Translations under genes and position numbers: made by a program
Shown here: one piece after another, positions 42,332 through 51,392 of the stretch
Layout of the letters: each line of letters starts with the position of its first letter
Position numbering within the stretch: the first letter of the stretch is position 1
The notes under the pieces: generated by a model
Told to the model about the DNA's origin: nothing
Databases searched by the model: none
Seen by the model: the letters and a program-made list of their open reading frames with translations, nothing else
NCBI GenBank assembly: GCA_015064685.1
Contig: SVRT01000009.1
Span: 1-64,000, forward strand
Reading direction: 5' to 3'
Source of the DNA: Oscillospiraceae bacterium
GTDB taxonomy: Bacteria; Bacillota; Clostridia; Oscillospirales; CAG-272
Length of the DNA: 64,000 bases

Positions 42332-43399
42332 TCAACGTATTTCAAATTCTTCAATCATTTTATTGACGTCGGGCAGGTGCTTATCAAAGTTTTCGGGAGT
42401 TGCCGTGAAGGTTATACAGTAGAACATTTCGCCCTTTCTGACTATCGCCTGCACCATTTTATATTCCTGTCCTCCGCTCACTGCGCGATAAGTATATTTA
42501 TGCGCGGATATTCCGTTCATCTTTATTGATTCATCGGATATCAGCTCGTACTCGGAGAACATTGTCTTATAGCTCTCCTCGAGTCTTGCCCAATGCTTTT
42601 CAACCGTCTCTGTATTGTTGCTTGACATATACATCTGCACGCTCACGTTTGATCTGTCATTATCGGAGACATACGCGGCGGTCGCATCTGTGCGATTGTT
42701 TATCTTCCAGGAGGAAGGCACAAAGAAACGGTAGGCGCGCTCATCTGTGGAAGCGAGCTTCATTCCCTCGGGAGCAGTTACCTTATCGGATATCTTTTTC
42801 TCTCCGTCTTCGGATGAATAAGGCTCCGCGAATCTGAAGTAAGGGATCACTCCCTCGTCGGATGCGTTCCCTTCAAAGGTCTCAAGATGTGTTTCATACA
42901 TATCGGCAGGTGCAGAAAAGGTAAGGACGTACATATTGTCCTTGTATCTCGCCATTACCTGCATAAATTTATACGTGCTTGTGACGTTCTTCTTTTCGGT
43001 TTCGCTGTATATCGTTACGCTTGCGCTGAAAACGTGCTTCTCTGCAGCCTGTCCGCCAAGAACGATCTTTTCAAACTTTTCCTCGGGCTTGTAGTCTGAA
43101 AGCTCGGCAGCGTATCTTTCATTGCACACGCTCCAATATTCCGCAACGCTCATCTCTCCCGCATCGTCTGCGACAATAACGGTTATCGACGCATTATCGA
43201 CCGCGGAATAGTACGCGCTCGTAACACCCGAAGAGGTGTTGTCAACCCACTGTGTAGGAACGTAGAGCCTGAAGCAATCTCCCTCGCAAGCTATAAGCTG
43301 ATATCCGTCGGGGACGTCACTTTTTGAGCAAGATGCAAGAGTGGGCATAAGTATGAGGCACAAAAGAAGTGCTGATATTAGTTTTACGTTTTTCTTCAT
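42332..43399 (-). CDS. Lipoprotein with two similar PsbP/DcrB-like halves
   Basis: The 355-residue lipoprotein has a signal peptide with lipobox TLASC (Cys24). Two halves of about 150 residues resemble each other: each has a RLYVPTQW or RFFVPSSW strand, an A-Y-S or AAYVSDND block, a run in which an acidic residue leads to a Trp (EYW, KHW), a late H-Y/K-F or HKYTYRA strand, and a final ITFTATPENFDKHL or LTFSAPADMYETHL block. This pattern recalls PsbP/DcrB-type (DUF1795) domains. The function is unknown. The start at 43399 has GGAG upstream; the ATG at 43414 overlaps it and has no site of its own. Confidence 0.65.
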   Translation of the reverse strand: MKKNVKLISALLLCLILMPTLASCSKSDVPDGYQLIACEGDCFRLYVPTQWVDNTSSGVTSAYYSAVDNASITVIVADDAGEMSVAEYWSVCNERYAAELSDYKPEEKFEKIVLGGQAAEKHVFSASVTIYSETEKKNVTSTYKFMQVMARYKDNMYVLTFSAPADMYETHLETFEGNASDEGVIPYFRFAEPYSSEDGEKKISDKVTAPEGMKLASTDERAYRFFVPSSWKINNRTDATAAYVSDNDRSNVSVQMYMSSNNTETVEKHWARLEESYKTMFSEYELISDESIKMNGISAHKYTYRAVSGGQEYKMVQAIVRKGEMFYCITFTATPENFDKHLPDVNKMIEEFEIR

Positions 43400-43545
43400 C
43401 TTTTTCTTCTCCATTTAGAAGATTTTTTCAAATGTTGATTCGTTGTTTGTTGCTTTTCAAGCCGTGGCGCTATCCGGTGAGGAATAATTGAGGCGTAGTT
43501 ACCTACGTCAAGCAATTTTCTAGGACTAACGCAGTATTGCGGAAT

Positions 43546-44805
43546 TTATACGGTCAGCATAGATTCCGCGGCGGAGAGGATGCCTATCTTACCGCTTTCA
43601 TAGGTCAATCCACCTTGGAAAAATACGGTGTATGGCGGGCGCATAGGTCCGTCTGCCGAAAGCTCGATGGATGCTCCCTGCACGAACGCGCCTGCCGCCA
43701 TTATGACCTCGTCGGTATATCCCGGCATTGCCCAGGGCATCGGGGTCACGAAGGAATCTACGGGCGAGCCCTTCTGTATTCCCTCGCAGAATTTACAGAG
43801 CAGCTCGGGCTTGCCTGTGATTACGGTCTGGATGATATCCGAGCGCATCTCGTTCCACTTGGGGCTTACGTTATAGCCAAGCGCCTCAAAGACGTATGCC
43901 GCGAGGTGTGCGGTCTTGAGCGCCTGTGCTGTCGTATGAGGAGCGTAGAAGAGTCCTTTATACATATTCTTTGTCTGTCCGACGGTCGCTCCTACCTCAA
44001 GTCCACATCCGACACTTGTAAGACGGTAGGACGCGAGCTCTACTGCACGTGCGCTACCTGCTATGTAGCCTCCCGTCTCTGCCATTCCGCCGCCCGGGTT
44101 CTTGATAAGCGAGCCGATGATCATATCCGCGCCGACCGCGCACGGCTCGCGCGTTTCGGTAAACTCGCCGTAACAGTTATCTACCACAACGTAGGTTTCC
44201 GGGGATATGGATTTAACAAATTTCACCACCTCGCCTATTTCATCTACGGTCAGGGTTTTTCTGTTAAGATAGCCCTTTGATCGCTGGATGAAAATGACCT
44301 TTACGGGCCTGCCTCCGTCAAGCTCCGTGCGGAGAGTCTCGCCTATTGCATCGAAGTCGAATCCATCGTTTACAAGGTCTATCTGCTTATATCTTACACC
44401 AAAGTCGGCAAGCGAGCCGTTGCCTGCTTCACCCGCGATACCTATGACCTCCTCAAGCGTATCGTAGGGCTTGCCTGCAATCGAGCACATAAGGTCGTCG
44501 GGGCGCAAAAGACCGAAGAGTCCGATTGTGAGCGCTTGGGTTCCGTTTACGATCTGGTGGCGGACAAAGGCTTTTTCAGCTCCCATTACGTCTGCCCATA
44601 TCTCGTCGAGGACGTCACGTCCTCTGTCATCGTAGCCGTAACCCGAGGTTGTGTCAAAGTTTGTTGCAGCGACGCGATGCTCACGAAAAGCATCCATTAC
44701 CTTGTTTGTGTTTTCGTATGATATTTCGTCGATTTTTGCAAAGATGGGCGCGAGGTCGCGCTCTGCCTTTGCGGCTATTTCATTGATTTTTTGTGAAAAT
44801 TGCAT
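43546..44805 (-). CDS. Methionine gamma-lyase family PLP protein (YnbB-like)
   Basis: The 419-residue protein is a Cys/Met-metabolism-type PLP enzyme of the group annotated as methionine gamma-lyase or aluminium resistance protein (Bacillus YnbB). It shows GYGYDDRGRDVLDEIWA, HQIVNGTQAL, VVDNCYGEF with the PLP-binding Asp, and IGSLIKNPGGG with the Schiff-base Lys. SADGPMRPPY near the C-terminus is characteristic of this subgroup. The true substrate is not established for this branch. It begins 25 nt after murD, on the same strand. Confidence 0.85.
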   Translation of the reverse strand: MQFSQKINEIAAKAERDLAPIFAKIDEISYENTNKVMDAFREHRVAATNFDTTSGYGYDDRGRDVLDEIWADVMGAEKAFVRHQIVNGTQALTIGLFGLLRPDDLMCSIAGKPYDTLEEVIGIAGEAGNGSLADFGVRYKQIDLVNDGFDFDAIGETLRTELDGGRPVKVIFIQRSKGYLNRKTLTVDEIGEVVKFVKSISPETYVVVDNCYGEFTETREPCAVGADMIIGSLIKNPGGGMAETGGYIAGSARAVELASYRLTSVGCGLEVGATVGQTKNMYKGLFYAPHTTAQALKTAHLAAYVFEALGYNVSPKWNEMRSDIIQTVITGKPELLCKFCEGIQKGSPVDSFVTPMPWAMPGYTDEVIMAAGAFVQGASIELSADGPMRPPYTVFFQGGLTYESGKIGILSAAESMLTV

Positions 44806-44830
44806 TTTGGGTTTTCCTTTGTGATAAGAT

Positions 44831-46267
44831 TTATTTTAAACTGTTTACAAGCTCCTTGAAATGGTTGCCGCGGTGGGCAAAATCACGGAAGTGATCAAAG
44901 CTTGCACAAGCGGGTGACAGGAGGACTGTGTCGTCGTCGTGAGCGAGTGAGGCGGCTTTCTTTACTGCCTCGTCAAAGTCGGGGATATGGTATACGGGAA
45001 GCTTTTCCGTATCGTATGCGGAGCATTTTTTTATCTCCGCAAGAATGCTCGGTGCTGCGTCGCCCGTAAGCACCGCCGCCTTTGTTTTTTCGCAAATATC
45101 AAGCGCGAGCGTGTCAAAGGCAACTCCCTTTTCCGAGCCTCCGCAGATGATTATCGGCTTGTCTTTAAGCGCCGAAAGGGCGGCGGCGGTACGCGTGGGG
45201 GATGAATCAATCGAGCTGTTATAATATTTTACTCCGTTCAGTATGCGGACGAGCTCGAGACGATGCTCCACACCGCCAAATGTCTTCGCAACGCTGCGTA
45301 CCGTTTCTGCGGACACGTAGTCCTCGGTCAGCGCGATTGCCGACATATAGTTTTCTACGTTATGTCTGCCGGGCAGGAGGATATCCTCAGTTTTGAGTAT
45401 CTCTCGGCGGTTTTTGCCGTTATCGAGGTAAATGACTCCATCTTCCTCATAGATGGCTTTTGCATTTTTCTTGAAGAAAGGAACTATGTCGGAATATGCG
45501 GTCTTTTTTGAAGAAAAATATGTCAGATCAAGGTCACTGTTCTTGGCAATCTCGCGTGTGACGTCATTTTCTGCGTTTGCAACGAGCATTTGCGCCCCTG
45601 CGTGCCAGAATATGTTGCACTTTGCCGCGATATATTCGTCCATATCGGTATGCCAATTGAGGTGGTTTGGCGTAACGTTAGTAATGAGAGCGCGAGAGGG
45701 CGAGCGTTTCATCGTCATAAGCTGAAAGCTCGAAAGCTCAACTACCGCGACGTCCTTCTCTGTCATCTCAAATACAAGGGGGAGAAGAGGTGCTCCAATA
45801 TTTCCTCCGATGTAGGCGCGTCTTCCCTTTCCCTCCTTCTCAAATTCGGTTTTGAGGAAGAGATGGGTGAGCGTTGTCGTGGTGGTTTTTCCGTCAGAGC
45901 CTGTAATACCGATGATTTTGCAAGGGCATACGTCAAAAAACAGCTCCATTTCACCTGAAAGGATAGCTCCGTTTTCTATTGCGCTTTTTATTTCGGGCAG
46001 GTCGGGACGAAATCCCGGGGAGCGAAAGATAAAGTCGGCCTCAAGACCGCTATCAAGGTAGCTCTCGCCAAGCTCAAACTCTACGCCCCTATTTTTATAG
46101 TCGATATATTTTTCATCGTTTATTACGTTTTCGTTTTTATCGTGGACGGTTACTCGTGCCCCTGCTTCAATAAGAATCTCTACAAGCGGTTTGTTCGATC
46201 TCGCAAAGCCGAGGACACGGCAATTCTTACCATCAAATCTTTTCTTGAGCGTTTCTCTTATATTCAA
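44831..46267 (-). CDS. murD: UDP-N-acetylmuramoylalanine--D-glutamate ligase
   Basis: MurD adds D-Glu to UDP-MurNAc-L-Ala in the cytoplasmic stage of peptidoglycan synthesis. The 478 residues include an N-terminal UMP-binding domain (RVLGFARSNKPL), the ATP loop GITGSDGKTTTTT, ELSSFQLM, NVTPNHLNWH, and SKAT-like NSSIDSSPTRT; GGSEKG stands where GG-DK occurs in the family. The start is TTG with GGAGG 7-8 nt upstream. The gene stands outside a dcw cluster, paired with the methionine gamma-lyase-like gene, and has its own promoter. Confidence 0.92.
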   Translation of the reverse strand: MNIRETLKKRFDGKNCRVLGFARSNKPLVEILIEAGARVTVHDKNENVINDEKYIDYKNRGVEFELGESYLDSGLEADFIFRSPGFRPDLPEIKSAIENGAILSGEMELFFDVCPCKIIGITGSDGKTTTTTLTHLFLKTEFEKEGKGRRAYIGGNIGAPLLPLVFEMTEKDVAVVELSSFQLMTMKRSPSRALITNVTPNHLNWHTDMDEYIAAKCNIFWHAGAQMLVANAENDVTREIAKNSDLDLTYFSSKKTAYSDIVPFFKKNAKAIYEEDGVIYLDNGKNRREILKTEDILLPGRHNVENYMSAIALTEDYVSAETVRSVAKTFGGVEHRLELVRILNGVKYYNSSIDSSPTRTAAALSALKDKPIIICGGSEKGVAFDTLALDICEKTKAAVLTGDAAPSILAEIKKCSAYDTEKLPVYHIPDFDEAVKKAASLAHDDDTVLLSPACASFDHFRDFAHRGNHFKELVNSLK

Positions 46268-46303
46268 AACTGCCTCCGTTAAACTGCATACTTTTACTTA
46301 TAC

Positions 46304-46332
46304 ATTATATAATATTTATTGCAAAGTTGCAA
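46304..46332 (-). promoter_or_regulatory. SigA promoter of murD
   Basis: On the minus strand TTGCAA (46327-46332) and TATAAT (46304-46309) are 17 bp apart, about 35 nt before the TTG start. Confidence 0.75.
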
Positions 46333-46402
46333 GCGAATAATGAAATATTTACGAAATATCAAAATTTTTTCGTAAAAAATTCAAAAAAGGGCGAAAATCC
46401 CC

Positions 46403-46431
46403 TTTTCAAAACCGAAAAAATATGATAAAAT
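46403..46431 (+). promoter_or_regulatory. Possible promoter of the GyrB/ParE-like gene
   Basis: TTTTCA at 46403-46408 and TAAAAT at 46426-46431 are 17 bp apart. The match is weaker than at other genes here but is correctly placed 40 nt before the ATG. Confidence 0.4.
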
Positions 46432-46470
46432 AAGATGATATGATGTGTAATTTTTGAAAGGAGGGCTATC

Positions 46471-48492
46471 ATGCCCCAGAACGATACGACAAAAAAGACT
46501 CAACAGTACGATGACCGAAGCATACGCGCCCTCAAAGGTGCCGACCGTGTTCGCAAGCGCCCTGCGGTTATTTTCGGCTCGGACGGTCTTGAGGGTTGCG
46601 AGCACTCTTACTTTGAGATCCTCTCAAACTCGGTCGACGAGGCGAGAGAGGGTCACGGCAACGAGATACTTACTGTGCTTTACAAGGATCACTCGATCAA
46701 GGTCGACGACCACGGACGAGGTGTTCCGCTTGGATATAACAAAAAGGAAGACAGATGGAACTGGGATCTGATTTACTGTGAGCTTTATGCAGGCGGTAAG
46801 TACGATAACAACAACGGCTCTTCCGCTTACGAATATTCACTCGGTCTCAACGGTCTCGGTGCGTGTGCTACCCAGTACTCCTCCGAGTTTATGAACGTTT
46901 ACTCATACGACGGAAAAATGGAGCGTCACATCGCCTTCAAAAAGGGTGAGCCCGTTACGGGTATCCTTGAGGAGCGAGAGCTTGAGAGGCGCGAAAAGCG
47001 CACGGGTACCGTTATTCACTGGAGACCCGATAAGGACGTTTTCACCGATATCAATATCACTCCCGAGCGGATCCGAGAGATACTTCACCGACAGGCGGTA
47101 GTCAACGCGGGTATCTCCTTCGTTTTCAAGTTTGAAAACGACGATAAGACCTTTACAGAGGAAAAATTCCTTTACGAGAACGGTATTTCCGACTACATCA
47201 AGGAAAGAGTGGGCGACAGTGCAAAGACTGAGCCTGTGCTCTGGCACCTTGAGACCCAAGGACGCGACCGCGACGACAAGGATGAATACAAGCTCAAGGC
47301 TGATATCTCCTTCTGCACCTCCAACAACGCAAATATGCTTGAGTATTACCATAACTCGAGCTTTCTCGAGCATGGAGGATCGCCCGACAGAGCGGTCAAG
47401 AGCGCGTTTACATTCGCTATTGACAAGTACCTCAAGTCGAGCGGAAAATACAACAAGAACGAGGCGAAAATAACCTTTAACGACGTTGCCGATTCCCTTG
47501 TGCTTGTTTCTAACAGCTTCTCGACTATGACTTCCTATGAGAACCAGACCAAGAAGGCTATTACCAACACCTTTATTTACGAGGCGATGAACGATTTCCT
47601 TCGCTACAATCTCGATATCTATTTCATTGAGCATCCCATTGAGGCTGAGGTCATTGCAAATCAGGTTCTCGTCAACAAGCGCAGCCGTGAGACTGCGGAG
47701 AGCGCGAGGATAAACCTCAAAAAGAAGCTGACGGGTACTATCGATATCGCTAACAGAGTTGAAAAATTCGTAAACTGCCGATCAAAGGACCCCAACGTGC
47801 GTGAGCTTTACATCGTTGAGGGTGATTCTGCCTTGACGTCCTGTAAGCTCGGCAGAAGCGCGGAGATGCAGGCTATTATCCCTGTTCGAGGTAAGACGCT
47901 TAACTGTCTTAAGGCCGACTATGCGAGAATATTTAAGAGCGAGATCATCACCGACCTGCTTAAGGTCATCGGCTGCGGTGTTGAGATAGAAGGAAAGGTA
48001 AAGAGCGATATTCCGCCCTTTGATCTTGACAGCCTACGCTGGTCGAAGATAATTATCTGTACCGATGCGGACGAGGACGGATTCCAGATCAGAACGCTTT
48101 TACTCACGATGTTTTATAGACTTCTTCCCACACTTATCAAGGAACAGAGGGTATTTATTGCGGAGACTCCCCTTTTCGAGATCACGGTCAAGGACAAGGG
48201 TAAGGAGCAGACCTACTTTGCATACGACGAGTTTGAAAAGGCTGATATCCTAAAGGAGATCGGCAACAAGAAATACTCCATTCAGCGCTCCAAGGGTCTA
48301 GGTGAGAACGAGCCCGAAATGATGTGGCAGACTACCATGAACCCCGAAACTCGCCGTCTTATTGCGGTCACCGCAACCGACGAGGCAAAGACATACGAGA
48401 TATTCGATACTCTGCTTGGTGATAACCTCCCTGCGCGTAAGGCGTTTATAGCGGCGCACGGTAAGGAGTATATGAAGGATATTGACGTTTGA
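46471..48492 (+). CDS. Divergent type IIA topoisomerase B subunit (GyrB/ParE-like)
   Basis: The 673-residue protein has the full GyrB/ParE layout: a GHKL ATPase domain (LSNSVDEAREG, VDDHGRGVPLG, LNGLGACATQYSS), a transducer domain, a TOPRIM domain (ELYIVEGDSALTSCKLGR, ICTDADEDGFQIRTLLL) and the C-terminal QRSKGLGEN block. Two positions depart from canonical GyrB: EGDSAGG is EGDSALT, and the ILNVEKAR stretch reads TLNCLKADY. The acidic metal ligands Glu and DxD are kept, so activity is plausible. No gyrA/parC gene is adjacent; an opposite-strand gene follows. It is probably a paralogue of the housekeeping gyrase. An AGGAGG site precedes the ATG. Confidence 0.82.
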   Translation: MPQNDTTKKTQQYDDRSIRALKGADRVRKRPAVIFGSDGLEGCEHSYFEILSNSVDEAREGHGNEILTVLYKDHSIKVDDHGRGVPLGYNKKEDRWNWDLIYCELYAGGKYDNNNGSSAYEYSLGLNGLGACATQYSSEFMNVYSYDGKMERHIAFKKGEPVTGILEERELERREKRTGTVIHWRPDKDVFTDINITPERIREILHRQAVVNAGISFVFKFENDDKTFTEEKFLYENGISDYIKERVGDSAKTEPVLWHLETQGRDRDDKDEYKLKADISFCTSNNANMLEYYHNSSFLEHGGSPDRAVKSAFTFAIDKYLKSSGKYNKNEAKITFNDVADSLVLVSNSFSTMTSYENQTKKAITNTFIYEAMNDFLRYNLDIYFIEHPIEAEVIANQVLVNKRSRETAESARINLKKKLTGTIDIANRVEKFVNCRSKDPNVRELYIVEGDSALTSCKLGRSAEMQAIIPVRGKTLNCLKADYARIFKSEIITDLLKVIGCGVEIEGKVKSDIPPFDLDSLRWSKIIICTDADEDGFQIRTLLLTMFYRLLPTLIKEQRVFIAETPLFEITVKDKGKEQTYFAYDEFEKADILKEIGNKKYSIQRSKGLGENEPEMMWQTTMNPETRRLIAVTATDEAKTYEIFDTLLGDNLPARKAFIAAHGKEYMKDIDV

Positions 48493-48498
48493 TTTAAT

Positions 48499-48533
48499 AA
48501 AAAATTCCCGACCTTGAAAGTCGGGAATTTTTT
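48499..48533. terminator. Bidirectional terminator
   Basis: AAAAAATTCCCGAC pairs with GTCGGGAATTTTTT around a 7-nt loop, between the convergent topoisomerase and acetyltransferase genes. Confidence 0.9.
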
Positions 48534-49359
48534 ATTTATTGTATTCGGGATAGAAGAGATAGGGGTCCTCCTTGAGCTTCCGAAGGATATAGTCTGCCTC
48601 GCTCCTCGCGTCCACTATATGCGACGCTGCAGAGCCGAAGGTCACGCGCTTGGCGATCCCTCTCTCGCAGAGCTCGGGCTCGACCTTTATATAGTAGTGA
48701 TTATGGTGCGGCACGTGACGCTTGAAGGATACGGGAAAGACACGTCCGCCGTAATCGGTCACGGTGAAATTCCACACGTAGTCGTCAAGGAGCCCCGGGA
48801 GAGAGGCGTGATCCTCCACGACGTGCAAAAAGGTATTGCACGCCATGGTCGTTCCGAGAAAGAGTATCTTTGCTCCCCTTTCGTAAAGCCTGCCCCACGG
48901 CGAGTCCCAATTAAGCGGTGTCTCCGCCCTCTCGTGTCCCTCGCAGAACGCTCTTGCATCCTTACCGTACGCGGCGACCGACGACGTCGGGCAGAGAGAG
49001 CGCACCACTCCCTCTCTTTTTCTGAAAAGCTCGGGAATAATTCCGAGATAATCGCACGGTGTCTCTCTTACGTCAAAATTGCTTCCGTACTCGTAAAAGC
49101 CGTCTGCGGCTCCGAGGGCGGGAGATCTGGTCTCTCCATTATCGTTTACGAGATATCCGAGCTTCCAGCTCATTGCGGGGAAAACGACGAGTCCCTGCTC
49201 TCCGAAATATTCGATAAAGGCGTCTATGAGCGTTTCTGCCCCTCCCTCTATCCCCTCGTTTCCCGCTATCTGCTTATAGGACGAATGGACGAATACGGTA
49301 TCGGTCTGCTTTAAGCCGAGACGCTTGAATTCATCTATGAAAAATTGCTTATTATACAT
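48532..49359 (-). CDS. AAC(3)-family N-acetyltransferase
   Basis: The 275-residue protein belongs to the aminoglycoside 3-N-acetyltransferase/YokD family of acetyl-CoA-dependent enzymes. Matching parts are TVFVHSSYKQIAG, GGAETLIDAFIEYFG, FPAMSW, LGIIPELFRKREGVVRSLCPTSSVAAYG and LNWDSPWGRLYERGAKILFLG. The start at 49359 has GGAGAG upstream and lies 17 nt after the glycosidase gene; a longer frame back to 49500 would overlap that gene. As the last gene of a NanE/kinase/glycosidase operon it may acetylate an amino sugar rather than an antibiotic (inference). It should not be called a resistance gene on this evidence. Confidence 0.8.
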   Translation of the reverse strand: MYNKQFFIDEFKRLGLKQTDTVFVHSSYKQIAGNEGIEGGAETLIDAFIEYFGEQGLVVFPAMSWKLGYLVNDNGETRSPALGAADGFYEYGSNFDVRETPCDYLGIIPELFRKREGVVRSLCPTSSVAAYGKDARAFCEGHERAETPLNWDSPWGRLYERGAKILFLGTTMACNTFLHVVEDHASLPGLLDDYVWNFTVTDYGGRVFPVSFKRHVPHHNHYYIKVEPELCERGIAKRVTFGSAASHIVDARSEADYILRKLKEDPYLFYPEYNK

Positions 49360-49376
49360 TTCTCTCTCCGATCTCT

Positions 49377-51392
49377 TCACTCTTCGGCAAATATCGCTAC
49401 GAAATGCTCGAACATCGGCAAGGCTTCTCCGCTTTTGAATTCGAACGCGTTTCCGTCCACTATTGCGCGGGTCACCCTCATATTTTCGGGGATATTCCAC
49501 GAAACAGAGGATCTGTTTTGCTCTACGCCGAAATTGCGGAGGAGCAGGAGCTTTTTCCCTTCTTCCTCATACACGTCACAGCTTGTGAATTGGTGACGGT
49601 CCTGCATTCCGACGTATACGTTATGAAATTCGACAGAGGTGTTCAGCTTCTCTTCCGTAAAGAATGTCTTTACCCAGCTTGCAAGCGCGAAGTCTCGGTA
49701 AAGGCTGAATCTGCCTATCTCGTCCGAAAGCCCGAGATATATGACGTTGCCCTGCCTTGTGACCGCATTCTTCCCATCGTTATAGCAAAGTATGCTCTCG
49801 CCTCTTTCCTCATAATAGTGCTTTCCGTCAAGGGGGAGGTGGAATAGCGTGCCGTTATAATTGTCCGAGGTCTCGCTCACGACGCATTTTGCGCCTGAGG
49901 GCTTTGTGCTGACTCCCGCTACTCTTTCTATCTCGTCCGAGCATTTTCCGATAAGTATGAGCCTGCCTCCTCGGGAGAGGTATTTCTCAAGTCTTTTGAG
50001 TTCTTTATCGGAGATGCGGCGGACGTTGTTTATTATGATAGCCTTTTGCTCCTCGGGACTTTCGGGGATATTTGCGGTTATGCTGACAGGAATCGCCGCC
50101 GCGTTGAATAGCTCGTAAAGTCCGAACATATGCTCGGTTGCATAGCTTGAATACATATAGTCGCTATTGAGCTTTTCGGGATAATATATAGCGAGGTCTG
50201 CTTTATGTTTTGCGCCCGCAAGCATTCCGCGCAACTGATCTATGAATCCCATACCGCGAAGCACCGCCTCACGGCGCGCCGCCAAGGTATGCTCCTCACT
50301 GTAAGCAAGATATACGGGTGCTCCGCGGTTAAGCTCCTTCTTCCAGAGCGGAAGCTGTTCTGCCATAAATCCGTAGCAGAAAAATGAAATTCCGTTTGTG
50401 GTGACCGTGGAGAGTATACTGTCTATGATCCTTTTCGGAGTAGTGTCGGGAAGTCTGCCTGCCGCCATTTCGTGATAGAAATGCGTGTCTGCCATGCACG
50501 GAATTCCGTTGGCATTTGCCATAAGATATTCTGTCTCAAGCTTGAAGAAATACGGATTGGGATAAAGCGGCGGGTGCAACTGCATATTGAGCATATCGAG
50601 CTCCTCTACCCTATTCATTACCTCTATATTGCGGTTGGGATGAACGTAGGAGGGCTGGAAGAAGCTATCCTCGCTTATCTTATCTACGGGATAATGCATA
50701 AGTGGTAAGCCGTATTTTTTCTTTATATGTCTTGCAAGCGCGCGGTACATACGGAGAAATTCTTCTTCAAGGAATCGAAACACCTTATTTTCAAGCTCGC
50801 CGTCCGCCGCGATCACGCTGACGGGTGGGAGCGGCTCTCCAAATTCCTTTTCGTATGCCGCCTTGGTATACTTGTCATAGGATATGACCACTCCGTTTTC
50901 ACACGGCATACACACCGCGCGACAGCTTTCGTGGTGCGAAAAACGGCCTAAAAGCGCATCGTATTTCGCTTTGAAATATTCAAGCGTTGCGGGGCAGGAA
51001 GGGCTGAGTCCTATTCTGCCGTATCTGCGGACGTTGCCGTTCTCGTCGGTCAGCATTCCGTCCTTGTGAGCTTGCATATATTTCTCGTCCATTACTCCCG
51101 CCTCCGCTATAAAGGTCATTCCGACCTCATCTGCGGCGGCGAAGCATTCCTCGATCGGGTCTCTCTCCTCACCCTCCCAATAGCTGCTTCTCGGAAATTT
51201 ATCGCTTTTCCAGAGGACTCCGTCAAAGCAGTTCCAGGTCTCGAGCCACGCGGCAAAATCGAAATGAAGATTGTACTTCATATCCTCGAAGCTTTTTTTG
51301 GCAAAGCCCTCGGGGAAATACTCGGGAGTTCTTACGAGAAAAAGTGCGCCTGTATTGAAGCCTTTAAAATCAAATTGCTTTTCTCTGCTCAT
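49377..51392 (-). CDS. Uncharacterised TIM-barrel glycoside hydrolase, GH42-like layout
   Basis: The 671-residue protein starts like a clan-A glycosidase barrel: FAAWLETWNCFDGV, then SYWEGEERDPIEECFAAADEVGMTFIAEAG. The pair CMPCENG (about residue 160) and an Asp/Glu-bearing later barrel (CMADTHFYHE) could hold catalytic acids. From about residue 400 follows a flavodoxin-like trimerisation-type domain (DLAIYYPEKL ... AIIINNVRRISDKELKRLEKYLSRGG) and a final beta domain, the order found in GH42 beta-galactosidases. No close family comes to mind. There is no signal peptide, so it acts in the cytoplasm. Its ATG overlaps the nanE stop as ATGA with AAAGGAGG upstream, so it is translationally coupled to nanE. 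Confidence 0.6.
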   Translation of the reverse strand: MSREKQFDFKGFNTGALFLVRTPEYFPEGFAKKSFEDMKYNLHFDFAAWLETWNCFDGVLWKSDKFPRSSYWEGEERDPIEECFAAADEVGMTFIAEAGVMDEKYMQAHKDGMLTDENGNVRRYGRIGLSPSCPATLEYFKAKYDALLGRFSHHESCRAVCMPCENGVVISYDKYTKAAYEKEFGEPLPPVSVIAADGELENKVFRFLEEEFLRMYRALARHIKKKYGLPLMHYPVDKISEDSFFQPSYVHPNRNIEVMNRVEELDMLNMQLHPPLYPNPYFFKLETEYLMANANGIPCMADTHFYHEMAAGRLPDTTPKRIIDSILSTVTTNGISFFCYGFMAEQLPLWKKELNRGAPVYLAYSEEHTLAARREAVLRGMGFIDQLRGMLAGAKHKADLAIYYPEKLNSDYMYSSYATEHMFGLYELFNAAAIPVSITANIPESPEEQKAIIINNVRRISDKELKRLEKYLSRGGRLILIGKCSDEIERVAGVSTKPSGAKCVVSETSDNYNGTLFHLPLDGKHYYEERGESILCYNDGKNAVTRQGNVIYLGLSDEIGRFSLYRDFALASWVKTFFTEEKLNTSVEFHNVYVGMQDRHQFTSCDVYEEEGKKLLLLRNFGVEQNRSSVSWNIPENMRVTRAIVDGNAFEFKSGEALPMFEHFVAIFAEE

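Noticed and set aside
48514-49314. 266-codon plus-strand frame opposite the AAC(3)-type gene
   Set aside because: It starts inside the bidirectional terminator and mirrors a gene with strong family matches.
48532-49359. Calling the AAC(3)-family gene an antibiotic resistance gene
   Set aside because: Family membership alone does not show drug acetylation, and the operon context is sugar metabolism.
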